A stretch of 64,000 nucleotides of DNA from Rhizobium sp. 32-5/1 (GCF_029537235.1 NZ_CP120638.1:4094501-4158500); one strand, 5' to 3'. Positions 18,760 to 30,555 are shown, counted from the first letter of the stretch. The notes: generated from the letters alone by a model not told the origin. A program made the numbers and translations.

Positions 18760-21228
18760 ATGACCCAAATGATCTCGAGCAACGATATTGATCTCTCCGG
18801 AGACTGGCTGCTAGCGTCCGGCGATAACAGTCATGCCCTGACGATTGCCGTTCCGGGTGATGTACATAGCGCGCTCCAAATTGCCGGCGTGATTGCCGAT
18901 CCCTATGCGGGACGCAACGAAGACGACGTGCAGTGGGTGGCGCAGAAGGATTGGGTGCTCGAGCGGACGTTTGAGATGGAGGCTGCCGATCTCGGCGGGC
19001 ACTGGTATCTCGACATCGAAAGCCTTGATACCGTCGCCTCCGTCTTCGTCAACGACCAGCTTGTGCTGGAGGCAAGCAATTGTTTCCTGCGCCATCGGCC
19101 GGATGTCGGCTTTGCCTTGCGCGAGGGCGAAAACGGCCTGCGCATTGTTCTGCATTCCTCGATTGCCGCTGGTGCGGAGCGTCAGGCAAAGCAGCCCTTC
19201 TATATTCCCTATTCGACCGGCAATTCGCCGATCCCCAATGGCAACATGCTGCGCAAGCCGCAGTGCCATTTCGGCTGGGACTGGAACATCGCCATTGCGC
19301 CGCTTGGCATTTATGGAACGATCGCGCTGAAAAAGATCGACGGTGCCCGGATCGAGCACGTCACCACGCGCCAGGTTTTCCAGCAAAGCGGGGCCGTCGA
19401 TCTCCAGGTCACGGTGGCCCTGTTTGCCAGCGAGCCCGGCATCGCCGCCGTGCATTTCGCGCTCGACGGGCAGCGCGAACGGCTCGATTGCGCTGTCAAT
19501 GCCGGCGACACGCAGGTCACCCATGTGTTCACGGTCGAAAATCCTGTTCTCTGGTGGCCGGCGGGCAGTGGCGAGCAGGCCTTGTCGGTGCTGACGGTCG
19601 AAGTCTCAGGTCAAAGCGTGTCGCGCCAGATCGGCTTCCGCACCGTGGAACTGCTGACTGATCCGGACGAAGCCGGCAGCCGGTTCGCGTTCCGCATCAA
19701 TGGCCGCGAAATCTTCTGCCGTGGCGCCAACTGGATCCCCGCCGATGCCCTGATGTCGCGCGTGACGCCTGATGGCGTCGAGGATCTGCTTCAGTCCGCC
19801 GTTGACGCCAATATGAACATGATCCGAATCTGGGGCGGCGGCTTCTACGAGCCGGACTGGTTCTACGACCTCTGCGACCGCCTCGGGCTGATGGTCTGGC
19901 AGGATTTCATGTTTGCCTGCAATCTATACCCGTCAACACCGGATTTCCTCGAAAGCGTCGCGGCGGAAGTCGAATATCAGGTCAAGCGCCTGTCCTCGCA
20001 TCCCTCCATTGCGATCTGGTGCGGCGACAACGAGCTGGTCGGCGCGCTGACCTGGTTTGAAGAAAGCCGCAAGGACCGCGACCGCTACCTCGTCTCCTAT
20101 GATCGTCTCAACCGCACCATCGAAACGGCGATGAAGAAGGCGGCAGCGCCGGAGGCGATATGGTGGCCGTCGAGCCCAGCCGTCGGTCCGCTCAATTTTG
20201 GCGATGCCTGGCACGCCGATGGTGCCGGCGACATGCACTATTGGTCCGTCTGGCACGAGAACAAGTCGTTCGACAATTACCGCAGCGCGCGTCCGCGCTT
20301 CTGCTCGGAATTTGGTTTCCAGTCCTACACGTCGATGCCGATCGTCCGGCAGTTCGCCGAGCAAAAGGACTTGAACGTCGCCTCGCCTGTCATGGAGGCG
20401 CACCAGAAGAATGCCGGCGGCAACGAGCGCATCGCGGCCACCATGTTCCGCTATTTCCGCTTCCCGAAGGATTTTGCGAGCTTCGTCTATCTGAGCCAGA
20501 TCCAGCAGGGACTTGCGATCCGCACCGCCGTCGATTTCTGGCGGTCGCTGAAGCCGCATTGTATGGGCACGCTCTACTGGCAGCTCAACGACACCTGGCC
20601 GGTCGCTTCCTGGGCAAGTCTCGATTACGGCGGCAACTGGAAGGCCATGCACTACATGGTGCGACGCTTCTTCCAGCCGGTCAATATTGCCGCCATTCCC
20701 TCGGATAACGGCAGCGAGATCGCCTTTTCCATGGTCAACGACACGGCCGATCCGGTGACGATCACGCTCCAGACGTTCCTGGTGTCGCTTGATGGCGAAA
20801 AACAGCCCTTTGTAGCGGCTGCCGGGACCTGTTCGCCGGATCGCGCCGATACGCTGGTGCGGTTGCCGGTTTCGGATATTCCGAAGGACATGGTGTTGTT
20901 CTGGTCGTTTGAGGCTTCAAACGGCATGACAGGCGCGGGGCATCAGGTGCCCGGCACCTACAAGGCGCTCGATCTGGCGCCATCCGGGCTTTCGCTCGAG
21001 ACATCCGCAAACACCGACGGAAGCATCGACGTCACCGTGTGGGCCAGTGGTCTTGCGCTGCACGTGATGGTCGAGGCGGATGTCGAGGGGCGCTATTCCG
21101 ACAATGCGTTCGATCTGACCGCCGGCGAAAGCCGCACCATCCGTTTCACACCAAAGACGGGACAGGCAGCCGGCAGCGTGCCGCGCTTTACCGCCTTCGA
21201 CCTACAATCCTGCCAGGGCAATGGCTGA
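18760..21228 (+). CDS. Glycoside hydrolase family 2 beta-mannosidase
   Basis: An 822-residue enzyme that should remove terminal beta-mannosyl units from imported oligosaccharides. There is no signal peptide, so it acts in the cytoplasm. The N-terminal sugar-binding jelly roll, the Ig-like domain and the TIM barrel are recognisable (GANWIPADALMSRVTPDGVEDLL; IRIWGGGFYEPDWFYDLCDRLGLMVWQDFMFACNLYP). The acid/base glutamate lies in IWCGDNELVGAL and the nucleophile glutamate in FCSEFGFQSY; both are present. FFQPVNIAAIP and the C-terminal beta domains follow. It is placed directly after the ABC transporter genes and is the strongest clue to that transporter's substrate. Confidence 0.92.
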   Translation: MTQMISSNDIDLSGDWLLASGDNSHALTIAVPGDVHSALQIAGVIADPYAGRNEDDVQWVAQKDWVLERTFEMEAADLGGHWYLDIESLDTVASVFVNDQLVLEASNCFLRHRPDVGFALREGENGLRIVLHSSIAAGAERQAKQPFYIPYSTGNSPIPNGNMLRKPQCHFGWDWNIAIAPLGIYGTIALKKIDGARIEHVTTRQVFQQSGAVDLQVTVALFASEPGIAAVHFALDGQRERLDCAVNAGDTQVTHVFTVENPVLWWPAGSGEQALSVLTVEVSGQSVSRQIGFRTVELLTDPDEAGSRFAFRINGREIFCRGANWIPADALMSRVTPDGVEDLLQSAVDANMNMIRIWGGGFYEPDWFYDLCDRLGLMVWQDFMFACNLYPSTPDFLESVAAEVEYQVKRLSSHPSIAIWCGDNELVGALTWFEESRKDRDRYLVSYDRLNRTIETAMKKAAAPEAIWWPSSPAVGPLNFGDAWHADGAGDMHYWSVWHENKSFDNYRSARPRFCSEFGFQSYTSMPIVRQFAEQKDLNVASPVMEAHQKNAGGNERIAATMFRYFRFPKDFASFVYLSQIQQGLAIRTAVDFWRSLKPHCMGTLYWQLNDTWPVASWASLDYGGNWKAMHYMVRRFFQPVNIAAIPSDNGSEIAFSMVNDTADPVTITLQTFLVSLDGEKQPFVAAAGTCSPDRADTLVRLPVSDIPKDMVLFWSFEASNGMTGAGHQVPGTYKALDLAPSGLSLETSANTDGSIDVTVWASGLALHVMVEADVEGRYSDNAFDLTAGESRTIRFTPKTGQAAGSVPRFTAFDLQSCQGNG

Positions 21229-21274
21229 GGCCATCCATTCATACTGGCCAATCGCGTTAACGAGGAGTGTTCCC

Positions 21275-22036
21275 ATGAAGACCGTCAGTTTCCAACTTTA
21301 CAGTGCCCGCAATTTCCCGCCGCTGTCCGATGTGCTGAAGACCGTCGCGGCAGCCGGCTACAAGCAGGTCGAGGGTTACGGCGCGCTCTATGCCGCGCTT
21401 GATGATGCCGCCATCGAAGCCCTCAAGCAGGACCTCGACGCAAATGGCCTGACCATGCCGTCCGCTCATTTTGGTCTCGACATGCTGGAAGCGGACCCGG
21501 TCCGCGTGCTGCAGATCGCCAATACGCTCGGCATCCGCGCCATTTATTGCCCCTATCTGCTGCCTGATCAGCGCCCAACGGATGCGGCCGACTGGAGAGC
21601 ATTTGGTGAGCGCCTGCAGGCGGCGGGCAAGCCCTTCCGCGACGCCGGGCTCGATTTCGGCTGGCACAATCATGACTTCGAGTTCTTCGCCCTCTCCGAT
21701 GGCTCCGTGCCGCAGGATCACATCTTCGCCGGCGGTCCCGACCTGTCCTGGGAGGCGGATATCGCCTGGGTCGTCCGCGGAGGCGCCGATCCCTTCGCCT
21801 GGATCGAGAAATACGGCAGCCGTATCACGTCGGTGCACGTCAAGGACATCGCAGCCACCGGCGAGAACACTGACCAGGACGGTTGGGCCGATGTCGGCCA
21901 TGGCACAGTCGACTGGGCGAAACTGTTTACGGCGCTCGCCGCGACACCGGTCAAATATTACGTCGTCGAGCACGATAACCCCAAGGATTTCAAGGCAACG
22001 GCCGAGCGTTCGATCGCCTCGATCCAGTCCTACTAA
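21275..22036 (+). CDS. Sugar phosphate isomerase/epimerase-family protein (AP endonuclease 2 fold)
   Basis: A 253-residue TIM-barrel protein of the IolE/IolI-like superfamily. Metal-binding residues appear in GWHNHDFEFF, DIAWVVRGGADPFAWIEKY, HVKDIAATGENTDQDGWADVGHGTVDW and VVEHDNPKDF. Such enzymes isomerise or dehydrate sugars and inositols, often next to Gfo/Idh/MocA dehydrogenases, as here. I start at ATG 21275, preceded by GAGGAG. The exact substrate is unknown; a derivative of the sugar released by the mannosidase is the likely candidate. Confidence 0.82.
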   Translation: MKTVSFQLYSARNFPPLSDVLKTVAAAGYKQVEGYGALYAALDDAAIEALKQDLDANGLTMPSAHFGLDMLEADPVRVLQIANTLGIRAIYCPYLLPDQRPTDAADWRAFGERLQAAGKPFRDAGLDFGWHNHDFEFFALSDGSVPQDHIFAGGPDLSWEADIAWVVRGGADPFAWIEKYGSRITSVHVKDIAATGENTDQDGWADVGHGTVDWAKLFTALAATPVKYYVVEHDNPKDFKATAERSIASIQSY

Positions 22037-22067
22037 GAGCCCGTTCTACATATAGAAAGACAAGACC

Positions 22068-23201
22068 ATGACACAGGAACTCGGCGTCGGCATCATTGGA
22101 TGCGGCAACATTTCCACCACTTATTTCAAGCTGTCTCCGCTGTTCAAGGGCATCAAGGTGCTTGCCTGCGCGGACATCAACCCGGCCGCCGCTGAAATCC
22201 GCGCGTCCGAATATGGCGTCAAGGCGCAGACCATCGAGGAACTGCTCGCCAATCCGGAGATCGACATCGTCGTCAACCTGACGATCCCGGACGCGCATTT
22301 CCCGGTCTCCAAAATGATCCTGGAAGCCGGCAAACACGTCTATTCGGAAAAGCCGCTGGTTCTTTCGCTGGAGCAGGGCGAGCAGCTGCGCGGTATTGCC
22401 GTCGCCAACAATCTCAAGGTCGGCTGCGCTCCGGATACCTTCCTTGGCGGGGCCCACCAGTTGGCGCGTGACTATGTCGATCAAGGCAAGATCGGCCGCG
22501 TCACGTCCGGTACCTGCCATGTGATGAGTGCAGGCATGGAGATGTGGCATCCCAATCCGGATTTCTTCTTCCTGCCCGGCGGCGGCCCGATCCTCGACCT
22601 CGGTCCCTACTATATCGCCAACCTCATCAACCTGATCGGTCCGGTGAAGCGCGTTGCGGCGCTGACCTCGATGGCCAATCACACCCGAACCATCACCAGT
22701 GAGCCACGCAAGGGCGAGGTGATTCCTGTCGAGACGCCGACCAACATCCACGCGCTGCTCGAATTCCAGAATGGTGCGACGATCACCTTGTCGGCCAGCT
22801 GGGATGTCTGGTCGCATCGCCATGCCAACATGGAGCTTTACGGCACCGAAGGCTCGCTCTTCGTGCCGGATCCGAATTTCTTCGGCGGGACGGTTCTGGC
22901 GAGCGGCCGCGACAAGGATATCCAGCCTCTGGATACCTGGGCGCATCCGTTTTCGGTCAACAACCAGGAACACCCGCAGGGGCCAATGGCGAACTACCGC
23001 ACCGCCGGCCTTGCCGACATGGCGATTGCCATCCTCGAAGGCCGCGATGCGCGCTGCTCGCTGGAGCGTGCACTGCACGGCGTCGATGTCATGGTGTCAA
23101 TCCTGAAATCGGGCGAAACCGGCCAGTTCATCGAGCTCACCACCACCTGCACGCAGCCGGCCGCCCTTGGTATCGAGGAAGCCAACGCGCTGCTGCGATA
23201 G
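22068..23201 (+). CDS. Gfo/Idh/MocA-family oxidoreductase
   Basis: A 377-residue NAD(P)-dependent sugar dehydrogenase-type protein. The Rossmann motif GVGIIGCGNISTTYF is at the N-terminus, followed by the family signature VYSEKPLVLSLEQGEQL with its catalytic lysine, and the HPNPDFFFLPGGGPILDLGPYYI segment of the C-terminal domain. It lies 31 bases after the isomerase gene, so the two probably form a pathway for oxidising or epimerising a sugar. I cannot assign a precise substrate. Confidence 0.87.
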   Translation: MTQELGVGIIGCGNISTTYFKLSPLFKGIKVLACADINPAAAEIRASEYGVKAQTIEELLANPEIDIVVNLTIPDAHFPVSKMILEAGKHVYSEKPLVLSLEQGEQLRGIAVANNLKVGCAPDTFLGGAHQLARDYVDQGKIGRVTSGTCHVMSAGMEMWHPNPDFFFLPGGGPILDLGPYYIANLINLIGPVKRVAALTSMANHTRTITSEPRKGEVIPVETPTNIHALLEFQNGATITLSASWDVWSHRHANMELYGTEGSLFVPDPNFFGGTVLASGRDKDIQPLDTWAHPFSVNNQEHPQGPMANYRTAGLADMAIAILEGRDARCSLERALHGVDVMVSILKSGETGQFIELTTTCTQPAALGIEEANALLR

Positions 23202-23342
23202 GCGAAATTTGGGGGTGTGAGGGACTCTATCTTTGCACCGTCATCACATAATATACCGATTTATCAACATCATTCCCGGAGCGTCGCTGCTTCGGGAATT
23301 CCGTTTTCAAGCACATTTTCAAGCACAGGGCAGGATAAAACG

Positions 23343-24374
23343 ATGAGCTGGCAACCGGCGGATAATCGCTACGAAACGATGAAATACAATCGCTGCGGCA
23401 AAACCGGGCTGAAATTGCCGGCGATTTCGCTCGGTCTCTGGCACAATTTCGGCGATGATACGGCGCATGACCGCAAGGTGGATATGTGCCGCACGGCGTT
23501 CGATCTTGGCATCACCCATTTCGACCTCGCCAACAATTACGGCCCGCCCGCGGGCAGCGCTGAAACGGCATTCGGCGAAATCCTGCGCACGGATTTTGCG
23601 CGCCTGCGCGACGAACTGATCATCTCGTCGAAGGCCGGCTATGATATGTGGCCGGGTCCCTATGGCGAATGGGGCAGCCGCAAATATTTGATCGCCAGCT
23701 GCGACCAGAGCCTGAAGCGCATGGGCCTCGATTATGTTGATATCTTCTATTCGCACCGTTTCGATCCGGACACGCCTCTCGAAGAAACCTGCGGCGCGCT
23801 CGATCATATCGTGCGCTCGGGCAGGGCGCTTTATGTCGGCATCTCGTCCTATAATTCGCAGCGTACCCGCGAGGCGGCGGCCATCCTCAAGGATCTCGGC
23901 ACGCCCTGCATCATCCATCAGCCGAGCTATTCCATGCTTAACCGCTGGGTCGAGGATGACGGCCTCATCGATACGCTGGAAGACCTCGGCATCGGTTCGA
24001 TCGTCTTTTCGCCCTTAGCGCAGGGCATGCTGACGACGAAATATCTGAACGGCATTCCGACCGACAGCCGGGCCGCGCAGAATCACTTCCTCAAGAAGGA
24101 TTTCATCAAGCCATCGATCATCGAAAACATCGTCAAGCTCAACGGTATCGCCGAAAAGCGCGGCCAGACCTTGGCGCAGATGGCAATTGCCTGGGTGCTG
24201 CGTGGTGGGCGGATCACCTCGGCCCTGATCGGCGCCAGCCGTTCGACGCAGATCGTCGATTGCGTCAATGCGCTGAAGAACGACAGTTTCACGGACGAGG
24301 AACTGGCCGAGATCAATCTCTACGCCAAGGAAGCCGACATCAATCTCTGGACCTCGTCGGCTGAACTCGAATAG
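23343..24374 (+). CDS. Aldo/keto reductase, YghZ/glyceraldehyde-3-phosphate reductase type
   Basis: A 343-residue aldo/keto reductase close to the YghZ (L-glyceraldehyde 3-phosphate reductase) and MgrA subgroup, recognised by NRYETMKYNRCGKTGLKLPAIS at the front, HFDLANNYGPPAGSAE with the catalytic tyrosine, SSKAGYDMWPGPYGEWGSRKYL and FYSHRFDPDTPLEE. These enzymes use NADPH to reduce aldehydes or phosphosugars. The frame is open about 126 bases upstream of ATG 23343, but that part is not protein-like. It follows the Gfo/Idh/MocA gene and is probably the last gene of the sugar locus. Confidence 0.88.
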   Translation: MSWQPADNRYETMKYNRCGKTGLKLPAISLGLWHNFGDDTAHDRKVDMCRTAFDLGITHFDLANNYGPPAGSAETAFGEILRTDFARLRDELIISSKAGYDMWPGPYGEWGSRKYLIASCDQSLKRMGLDYVDIFYSHRFDPDTPLEETCGALDHIVRSGRALYVGISSYNSQRTREAAAILKDLGTPCIIHQPSYSMLNRWVEDDGLIDTLEDLGIGSIVFSPLAQGMLTTKYLNGIPTDSRAAQNHFLKKDFIKPSIIENIVKLNGIAEKRGQTLAQMAIAWVLRGGRITSALIGASRSTQIVDCVNALKNDSFTDEELAEINLYAKEADINLWTSSAELE

Positions 24375-24446
24375 ACGCAGGCTGTTGATTTGCCTATGTT
24401 TTAGGCGTTTGTCGAGTTTTTTGTGATCTTAGACAAAAGTAGAGGG

Positions 24447-24498
24447 CAGGGTGAAAAAGCCCTGCTGGACATGAGTGGGGCAGCGTGTAAGCTGCCCC
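24447..24498 (+). promoter_or_regulatory. Leader with two small hairpins before the TRAP binding-protein gene
   Basis: CAGGG (24447-24451) pairs with CCCTG (24460-24464), and GGGGCAGC (24477-24484) pairs with GCTGCCCC (24491-24498). They may end transcription of the preceding gene or form part of the 5' leader of dctP. No T run follows either. Confidence 0.35.
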
Positions 24499-24516
24499 GG
24501 CGGAGGAGAAGGCTAA

Positions 24517-25665
<1,149 letters not shown>

Positions 25666-25691
25666 CCGCCTCTCGCTCCTGTCGTTAAACG

Positions 25692-25726
25692 AAAGCCCCG
25701 GAACAGCGATGTTCCGGGGCTTTTCT
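25692..25726. terminator. Terminator after dctP, probably bidirectional
   Basis: AAAGCCCCGGAAC (25692-25704) pairs perfectly with GTTCCGGGGCTTT (25711-25723), followed by TTT on the + strand and by TTT on the - strand as well. It lies between the convergent dctP and dctM genes. Confidence 0.85.
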
Positions 25727-25776
25727 TTAGCATTGGTTCCGAAGTGAAAAGCTGCCGGTTTCCCGGCCGCGTCGCG

Positions 25777-27566
25777 TCAATTAAACGAAGGCGGTGTGTT
25801 CAGATCATTGGCCGGCTTGGTTTCCGGCTGCTGGTTTGCGCCGTCCGCAGGCTTGGCGTCGAGCGGATTTCCCGCCGGAAGCTGGAGCCCGCCCGGAAGG
25901 CCAAGGCCGCCGCCATTGTCGGGCAGGCCAAGGCCGGGCGTGCCGTTGCCGGAACCGAAGCCCGGAACCTCGATCTTGATCGTTGCCGGATCGATGCCGG
26001 TGCCTTCGCCCTTGTAGTGCATGACCATCTGCGGGAACATGATGGTCAGCGCCACCATGATGATCTGGATGCCGACGAACGGCACCGCCCCCAATAGATC
26101 TGCCCTGTGGTGACCGGCTGCATGGTCTTGCCCGTCACCTTGTCGAGATAGGGCACCTTGGCGGCAACGGAGCGCAGGTAGAAGAGCGCAAAGCCGAAGG
26201 GCGGGTGCATGAAGCTCGTCTGCATGTTGATGCCGAGCAGGACGCCGAACCAGATCAGGTCGATGCCGAGTGCGCTCGCAGCCGGAGCCAAAAGCGGCAC
26301 GATGATGAAGGCGAGCTCGAAGAAATCCAGGAAGAAGGCCAGGAAGAAGACGAGCAGGTTGACCGCGATCAGGAAGCCGACTTCGCCACCGGGCATGGAG
26401 GTGAGCAGATGCTCGACCCAGACATGGCCGTTGACCCCGTAGAAGGTCAGTGAGAAGACGCGCGCGCCGATGAGGATGAACAACACGAAGGACGACAGCC
26501 GCGTGGTGGAAGCCAGCGCCTGCTTGATGACGTCCATGCTGAGCCGTCCCTTAGCCGCCGCCATGATCAGTGCGCCGACCGCACCCATGGCCCCGCCTTC
26601 GGTGGGCGTGGCGATGCCGAGGAAGATCGTGCCGAGAACGAGGAAGATCAGCGCCAGCGGCGGAATGAGGACGATAATCACCTGCTGGGCCAGCCGTGAC
26701 ATCATGTTGGTCTTCGTCGTGCGATCGATGAGCGCCACGATATAGATGAAGGCGATGCCGACGGTGGCCCCGAGGATGTCGGCATTGTCGCCATGAGCAG
26801 GCGAAAAATAGACATGGGCGGCATAGGCGATGCCTGCCGCAACCAGCAGCGCAACGATCAGGGAGGTGACACCGTGTCCGAGCGTGCGGGCCTCGAGAGG
26901 CAAGGCCGGCATGGAATCGCGCCGGATGAAGCTCATCAGCAGGATATAGCCCATGTAGAGGCCAGTCAGGATGAGGCCCGGGATCAGCGCGCCGGCATAC
27001 ATGTCGCCAACAGAACGGCCGAGCTGGTCGGCGAGAACGATCAGCACCAGCGACGGCGGAATGATCTGGGCGAGCGTGCCGGAGGCGGCGATGACGCCCG
27101 ATGCGACGCGGCGGTCATAACCGTAGCGCAGCATGATCGGCAACGAGATCAGGCCCATGGCGATGACCGAGGCAGCCACAACACCGGTTGTTGCGGCCAG
27201 CAGGGCGCCGACGAAGATGACGGCATAGGCAAGGCCACCACGGATCGGACCGAACAACTGCCCGATCGTGTCGAGCAGGTCTTCCGCCATGCCGGAGCGT
27301 TCCAGCACGATGCCCATGAAGGTGAAGAACGGGATGGCGAGCAGCGTGTCGTTCGACATCACACCCCAGAACCGTTCGGGAAGGGCATTCAGCAGAGGCC
27401 AGGAGAGATTGATCGAGTCGGAATAGGGGGCGAGTTCAACGCCGATGATGAAAAACACTAAGCCATTCGCCGCCAGCGCAAAGGCGACGGGGTAGCCGAG
27501 AAGCAGGAAAACGATGAGAGAGACGAACATGATCGGCGCCATGTTCTGGGCGATAAACTCGATCAT
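25777..27566 (-). CDS. TRAP transporter large permease (DctM) with Gly/Pro-rich tail, one frameshift
   Basis: The large 12-helix membrane subunit that moves the solute with sodium. It begins MIEFIAQNMAPIMFVSLIVFLLLGYP and contains AASGTLAQIIPPSLVLIVLAD, IATPTEGGAMGAVGALI and SFMHPPFGFALFYLRSVA, all typical of DctM. The frame breaks at the C5 run 26088-26092 (+ strand), where one base seems missing. Restored, the protein continues WGAVPFVGIQIIMVALTIMFPQMV and then a tail of about 65 residues rich in Gly, Pro, Leu and Asn, ending DLNTPPSFN. DctM proteins usually end soon after the last helix, so this tail is an addition. It is coupled to dctQ by a four-base overlap. Confidence 0.87.
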
Positions 27567-28140
27567 ACGCGCTTCTCCTCGACGGTCGTATCCATGTCGA
27601 GGGGGCATGGGTCGGCACATAGGGTGTCGGATCCTCCATGTCGCCGCGCATGATGGCGATCTTCTTGATGATTTCCGATACGCCCTGCAGCGCGAGAAGT
27701 AGGAAGCCGGCGAGCAGAATACCCTTGGCCGGCCAGATGATCAGCCCGCCGGCGCTCGAGGAAACCTCGCCGTTATTATAGGACATCAGCACATAGGGAA
27801 TGAGATAATAGATCATCAGTGCCACGAAGGGCATCAGGAACAGGCAATGGCCGAGCAGGTCGATCCAGTGCTGCACCCGGCGCGAAAAGGCACCATAGAC
27901 GACGTCGATGCGGATATGCTCGTTCTGCCGCAACGTATAGGCGGCGGCCAGCATAAAGGCGCCGCCGAACAGGTACCATTGCGCTTCGAGCCAGGCATTC
28001 GACGACATGTTGAATGTCTTGCGGATGATGGCATTTCCGGCGCTGACCAGAACGGCGATCAGGATGAGCCAGGAAACGGACTTGCCGATGGCTTCGGTGA
28101 TGGTGTCGATCAGTCGGCTTATGCCGAGTAACGGTGTCAT
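27563..28140 (-). CDS. TRAP transporter small permease (DctQ), one frameshift
   Basis: The four-helix small membrane subunit of the TRAP transporter, about 192 residues (MTPLLGISRLIDTITEAIG; SSNAWLEAQWYLFGGAFMLAAAYTL; NEHIRIDVVYGAFSRRVQHWIDLLG). These are classical DctQ motifs. Frame breaks at the G5 run 27601-27605 (+ strand), where one base appears missing. With it restored the protein ends THAPLDMDTTVEEKRV, and its stop overlaps the dctM start. The first 18 codons of the longer open frame upstream of 28140 are not protein-like, so I start at ATG 28140. Confidence 0.87.
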
Positions 28141-28404
28141 TCGGTTCCTCCCCGCATTGGCTGGTTCTTCGTGTTTTTTGCCAAGCACGATCACACTGCC
28201 GATTTCAAGGGGTGATTCAAGTCTGGATCATGATTTTCCCGGTTGGTCTGCAAGCGTCATGCGAAAGTCGCATATTGGCTTTGCGAATATGCTCAACTCT
28301 TGGGCAGAAACGGGCCAAGCCAAGGTTGCGCACGTTCGTCGGGCCGGGCAAAACTGCTGGCGGCACGATCTCGATTCCTGCGCGTAAAAAGGCGGCTTCA
28401 GACG

Positions 28405-30034
28405 ATGACGACGATCTCGCAATCCCATTCTGCCGGGCTTCAATCCGGATCCGTCGATCTGCCGCGTCGGCAATGACTATTACATCGCCACCTCCACCTT
28501 CGAATGGTATCCGGGCGTGCAGATCCACCATTCGCGCGACCTCGTGAACTGGACGCTCGTTCGTCGCCCGCTGGAGCGGGCAAGCCAGCTCGACATGCGT
28601 GGCAATCCCGACAGTTGTGGCGTCTGGGCACCCTGCCTTTCCTATGCCGACGGGCTGTTCTGGCTGGTCTATACGGACGTCAAACGCTTCGACGGCAGCT
28701 TCAAGGATGCGCACAACTATATCGTCACATCGCCGACGATCGACGGCGACTGGTCGGATCCAATCTACGTCAACTCCTCCGGCTTCGACCCCTCGCTGTT
28801 CCACGACGAGGACGGCCGCAAATGGTTCCTCAACATGCAGTGGAACCACCGGCGCGAAACATTTTATGGCGATGCCGGTTCTCCAGCTTTTGACGGTATC
28901 CTCTTGCAGGAATGGGATGCAGAGGCGAAATCGCTGATCGGCCCGGTCCGCAACATCTTCGCCGGCAGCGGCCAAGGGCTGGTCGAAGGCCCGCATCTGT
29001 TCCGTCGCAAGGACTGGATCTATCTGACCACGGCGGAGGGCGGAACGGGCTATGACCATGTCGTTACCATGGCGCGTGCCCGCTCGATCGAGGGTCCATA
29101 CGACCTGCACCCGCACGGCCATCTGACCACCTCTAAGGATGATCCGGATGCCATCCTGCAAAGGGCCGGCCATGGGCAGTATGTCGAGACACCGGACGGG
29201 CAGGCCTACCACACGCATCTGACCGGCAGGCCCCTTGCGCCTTATCGCCGCTGCACGTTGGGGCGCGAAACGGGGTTGCAGAAATGCGTCTGGCGCGAGG
29301 ATGACTGGCTTTATCTGGAGCAGGGCGGCGTCGTGCCGGTCGTCGAGGTTCCCGCTCCCTTCGAGACTGCGACCATCGAGCGGCCTGCCAGAATCGAAAC
29401 CGATTTTGACGGTGCCGATCTGCCACTCGAGTTTCAATGGCTGCGCACGCCGGCGCCGGATCGCATCTTTTCCCTGTCATCGCGGGCCGGGCACCTGCGC
29501 CTGTTCGGGCGCGAAAGTATCGGCAGCTGGTTCGAGCAGGCTTTGGTGGCGCGCCGCCAGGAGCATCATAGGTTTCGCGCGGAAACCGTTGTCGAGTTCA
29601 CGCCCGACACCTACCAGCAGGCCGCCGGCCTGACACACTATTACAATCGCTACAAGTTCCATGCTCTCGCCGTGACCGCCCATGAAACGCTGGGCCGCGT
29701 CGTGACGATCCTATCCTGCGCCGGCGATTTCCCTGAGGGAAAGCTGAGCTTTCCGGCTGACAGCGGCATGGCCGTGCCTGATGGCCCTTTGCATCTTGCC
29801 CTGGAGGTACACGACAACGACCTGCAGTTCTTCTGGCGCCCGCAAGGGGCCAATGACTGGCAGACGCTGGGCCCTGTGCTTGATGGTGGCGTTGTTTCCG
29901 ATGAAGGCGGGCGCGGCGAACATGGCTCGTTCACCGGCGCTTTTGTCGGGCTCTTCGCCTTCGATATTACCGGGCGCGGCAGGCCTGCGGATTTCGACAG
30001 CTTTGCCTATGAGGCTCTCGATGGAGCCCGATAG
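28405..30034 (+). CDS. Glycoside hydrolase family 43 (beta-xylosidase/arabinofuranosidase type), one frameshift near the start
   Basis: About 540 residues, cytoplasmic (no signal peptide), with an N-terminal five-bladed propeller and a C-terminal GH43_C2-like beta sandwich (DFDGADLPLEFQWLRTP onwards). The three catalytic acids are visible: base aspartate in NPDPSICRVGNDYYIATS, aspartate in SSGFDPSLFHDEDG and acid glutamate in GLVEGPHLFRR. The start ATG 28405 (MTTI) is out of frame with the body because of one extra base near 28416-28420. Removing it gives MTTIRNPILPGFNPDPSI, the normal family N-terminus. It should cut xylo- or arabino-oligosaccharides. It is divergent from dctQ. Confidence 0.87.
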
Positions 30035-30174
30035 GCGATCCTGAATGTTGTATTCCTATATAAGGATATTGTTATAATTAACTGATTTCATTGCAAATTT
30101 GTAATTCGTGGTTTCAGTTTCCATTCATCTTTGCAGCCCTATTTTGCGGCTGTGTCAAACGAAAGGAAACACCG

Positions 30175-30534
30175 ATGAAACGTCTGTTCATTGCATTGAT
30201 CGCAAGCTCGTTCCTCGCCGCGCCGATGGCTATGGCCCAGCCGGTTGCCGCCGGCAGCTATGAAGTCGCGCAGGTCAAGCATCGCGAAGTCGAGAAGCGG
30301 GTCTATAAACAGGGCAACAAGAAAATCGTCGAGAAGCGCGTCGTCGTGAAGAAGCGCTGGGCGCGGGGCAACAAGCTGTCACGGGCGGAGCGTCGCCAGT
30401 TTGCCCGGATCAACGATTACCGCCGCTACAAGCTGCGGGCTCCGCCGCGTGGCCAGGAATGGGTCAGGGTCGACAACAACTACCTGCTGATTTCGGTCGC
30501 GACCGGTGTGATCGTCGGGCTGGCCTCGCGCTAA
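30175..30534 (+). CDS. RcnB-like small periplasmic protein
   Basis: A 119-residue basic protein with a signal peptide (MKRLFIALIASSFLAAPMAMA). The mature part is full of Lys and Arg (VEKRVYKQGNKKIVEKRVVVKKRW) and ends with INDYRRYKLRAPPRGQEWVRVDNNYLLISVATGVIVGLASR, the pattern of the RcnB family. RcnB influences nickel and cobalt homeostasis in E. coli, but many alphaproteobacterial members are uncharacterised. I start at ATG 30175, behind AAAGGAA. It has its own terminator. Confidence 0.8.
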   Translation: MKRLFIALIASSFLAAPMAMAQPVAAGSYEVAQVKHREVEKRVYKQGNKKIVEKRVVVKKRWARGNKLSRAERRQFARINDYRRYKLRAPPRGQEWVRVDNNYLLISVATGVIVGLASR

Positions 30535-30555
30535 GCCGGGTTCGCGACGTCCGGG

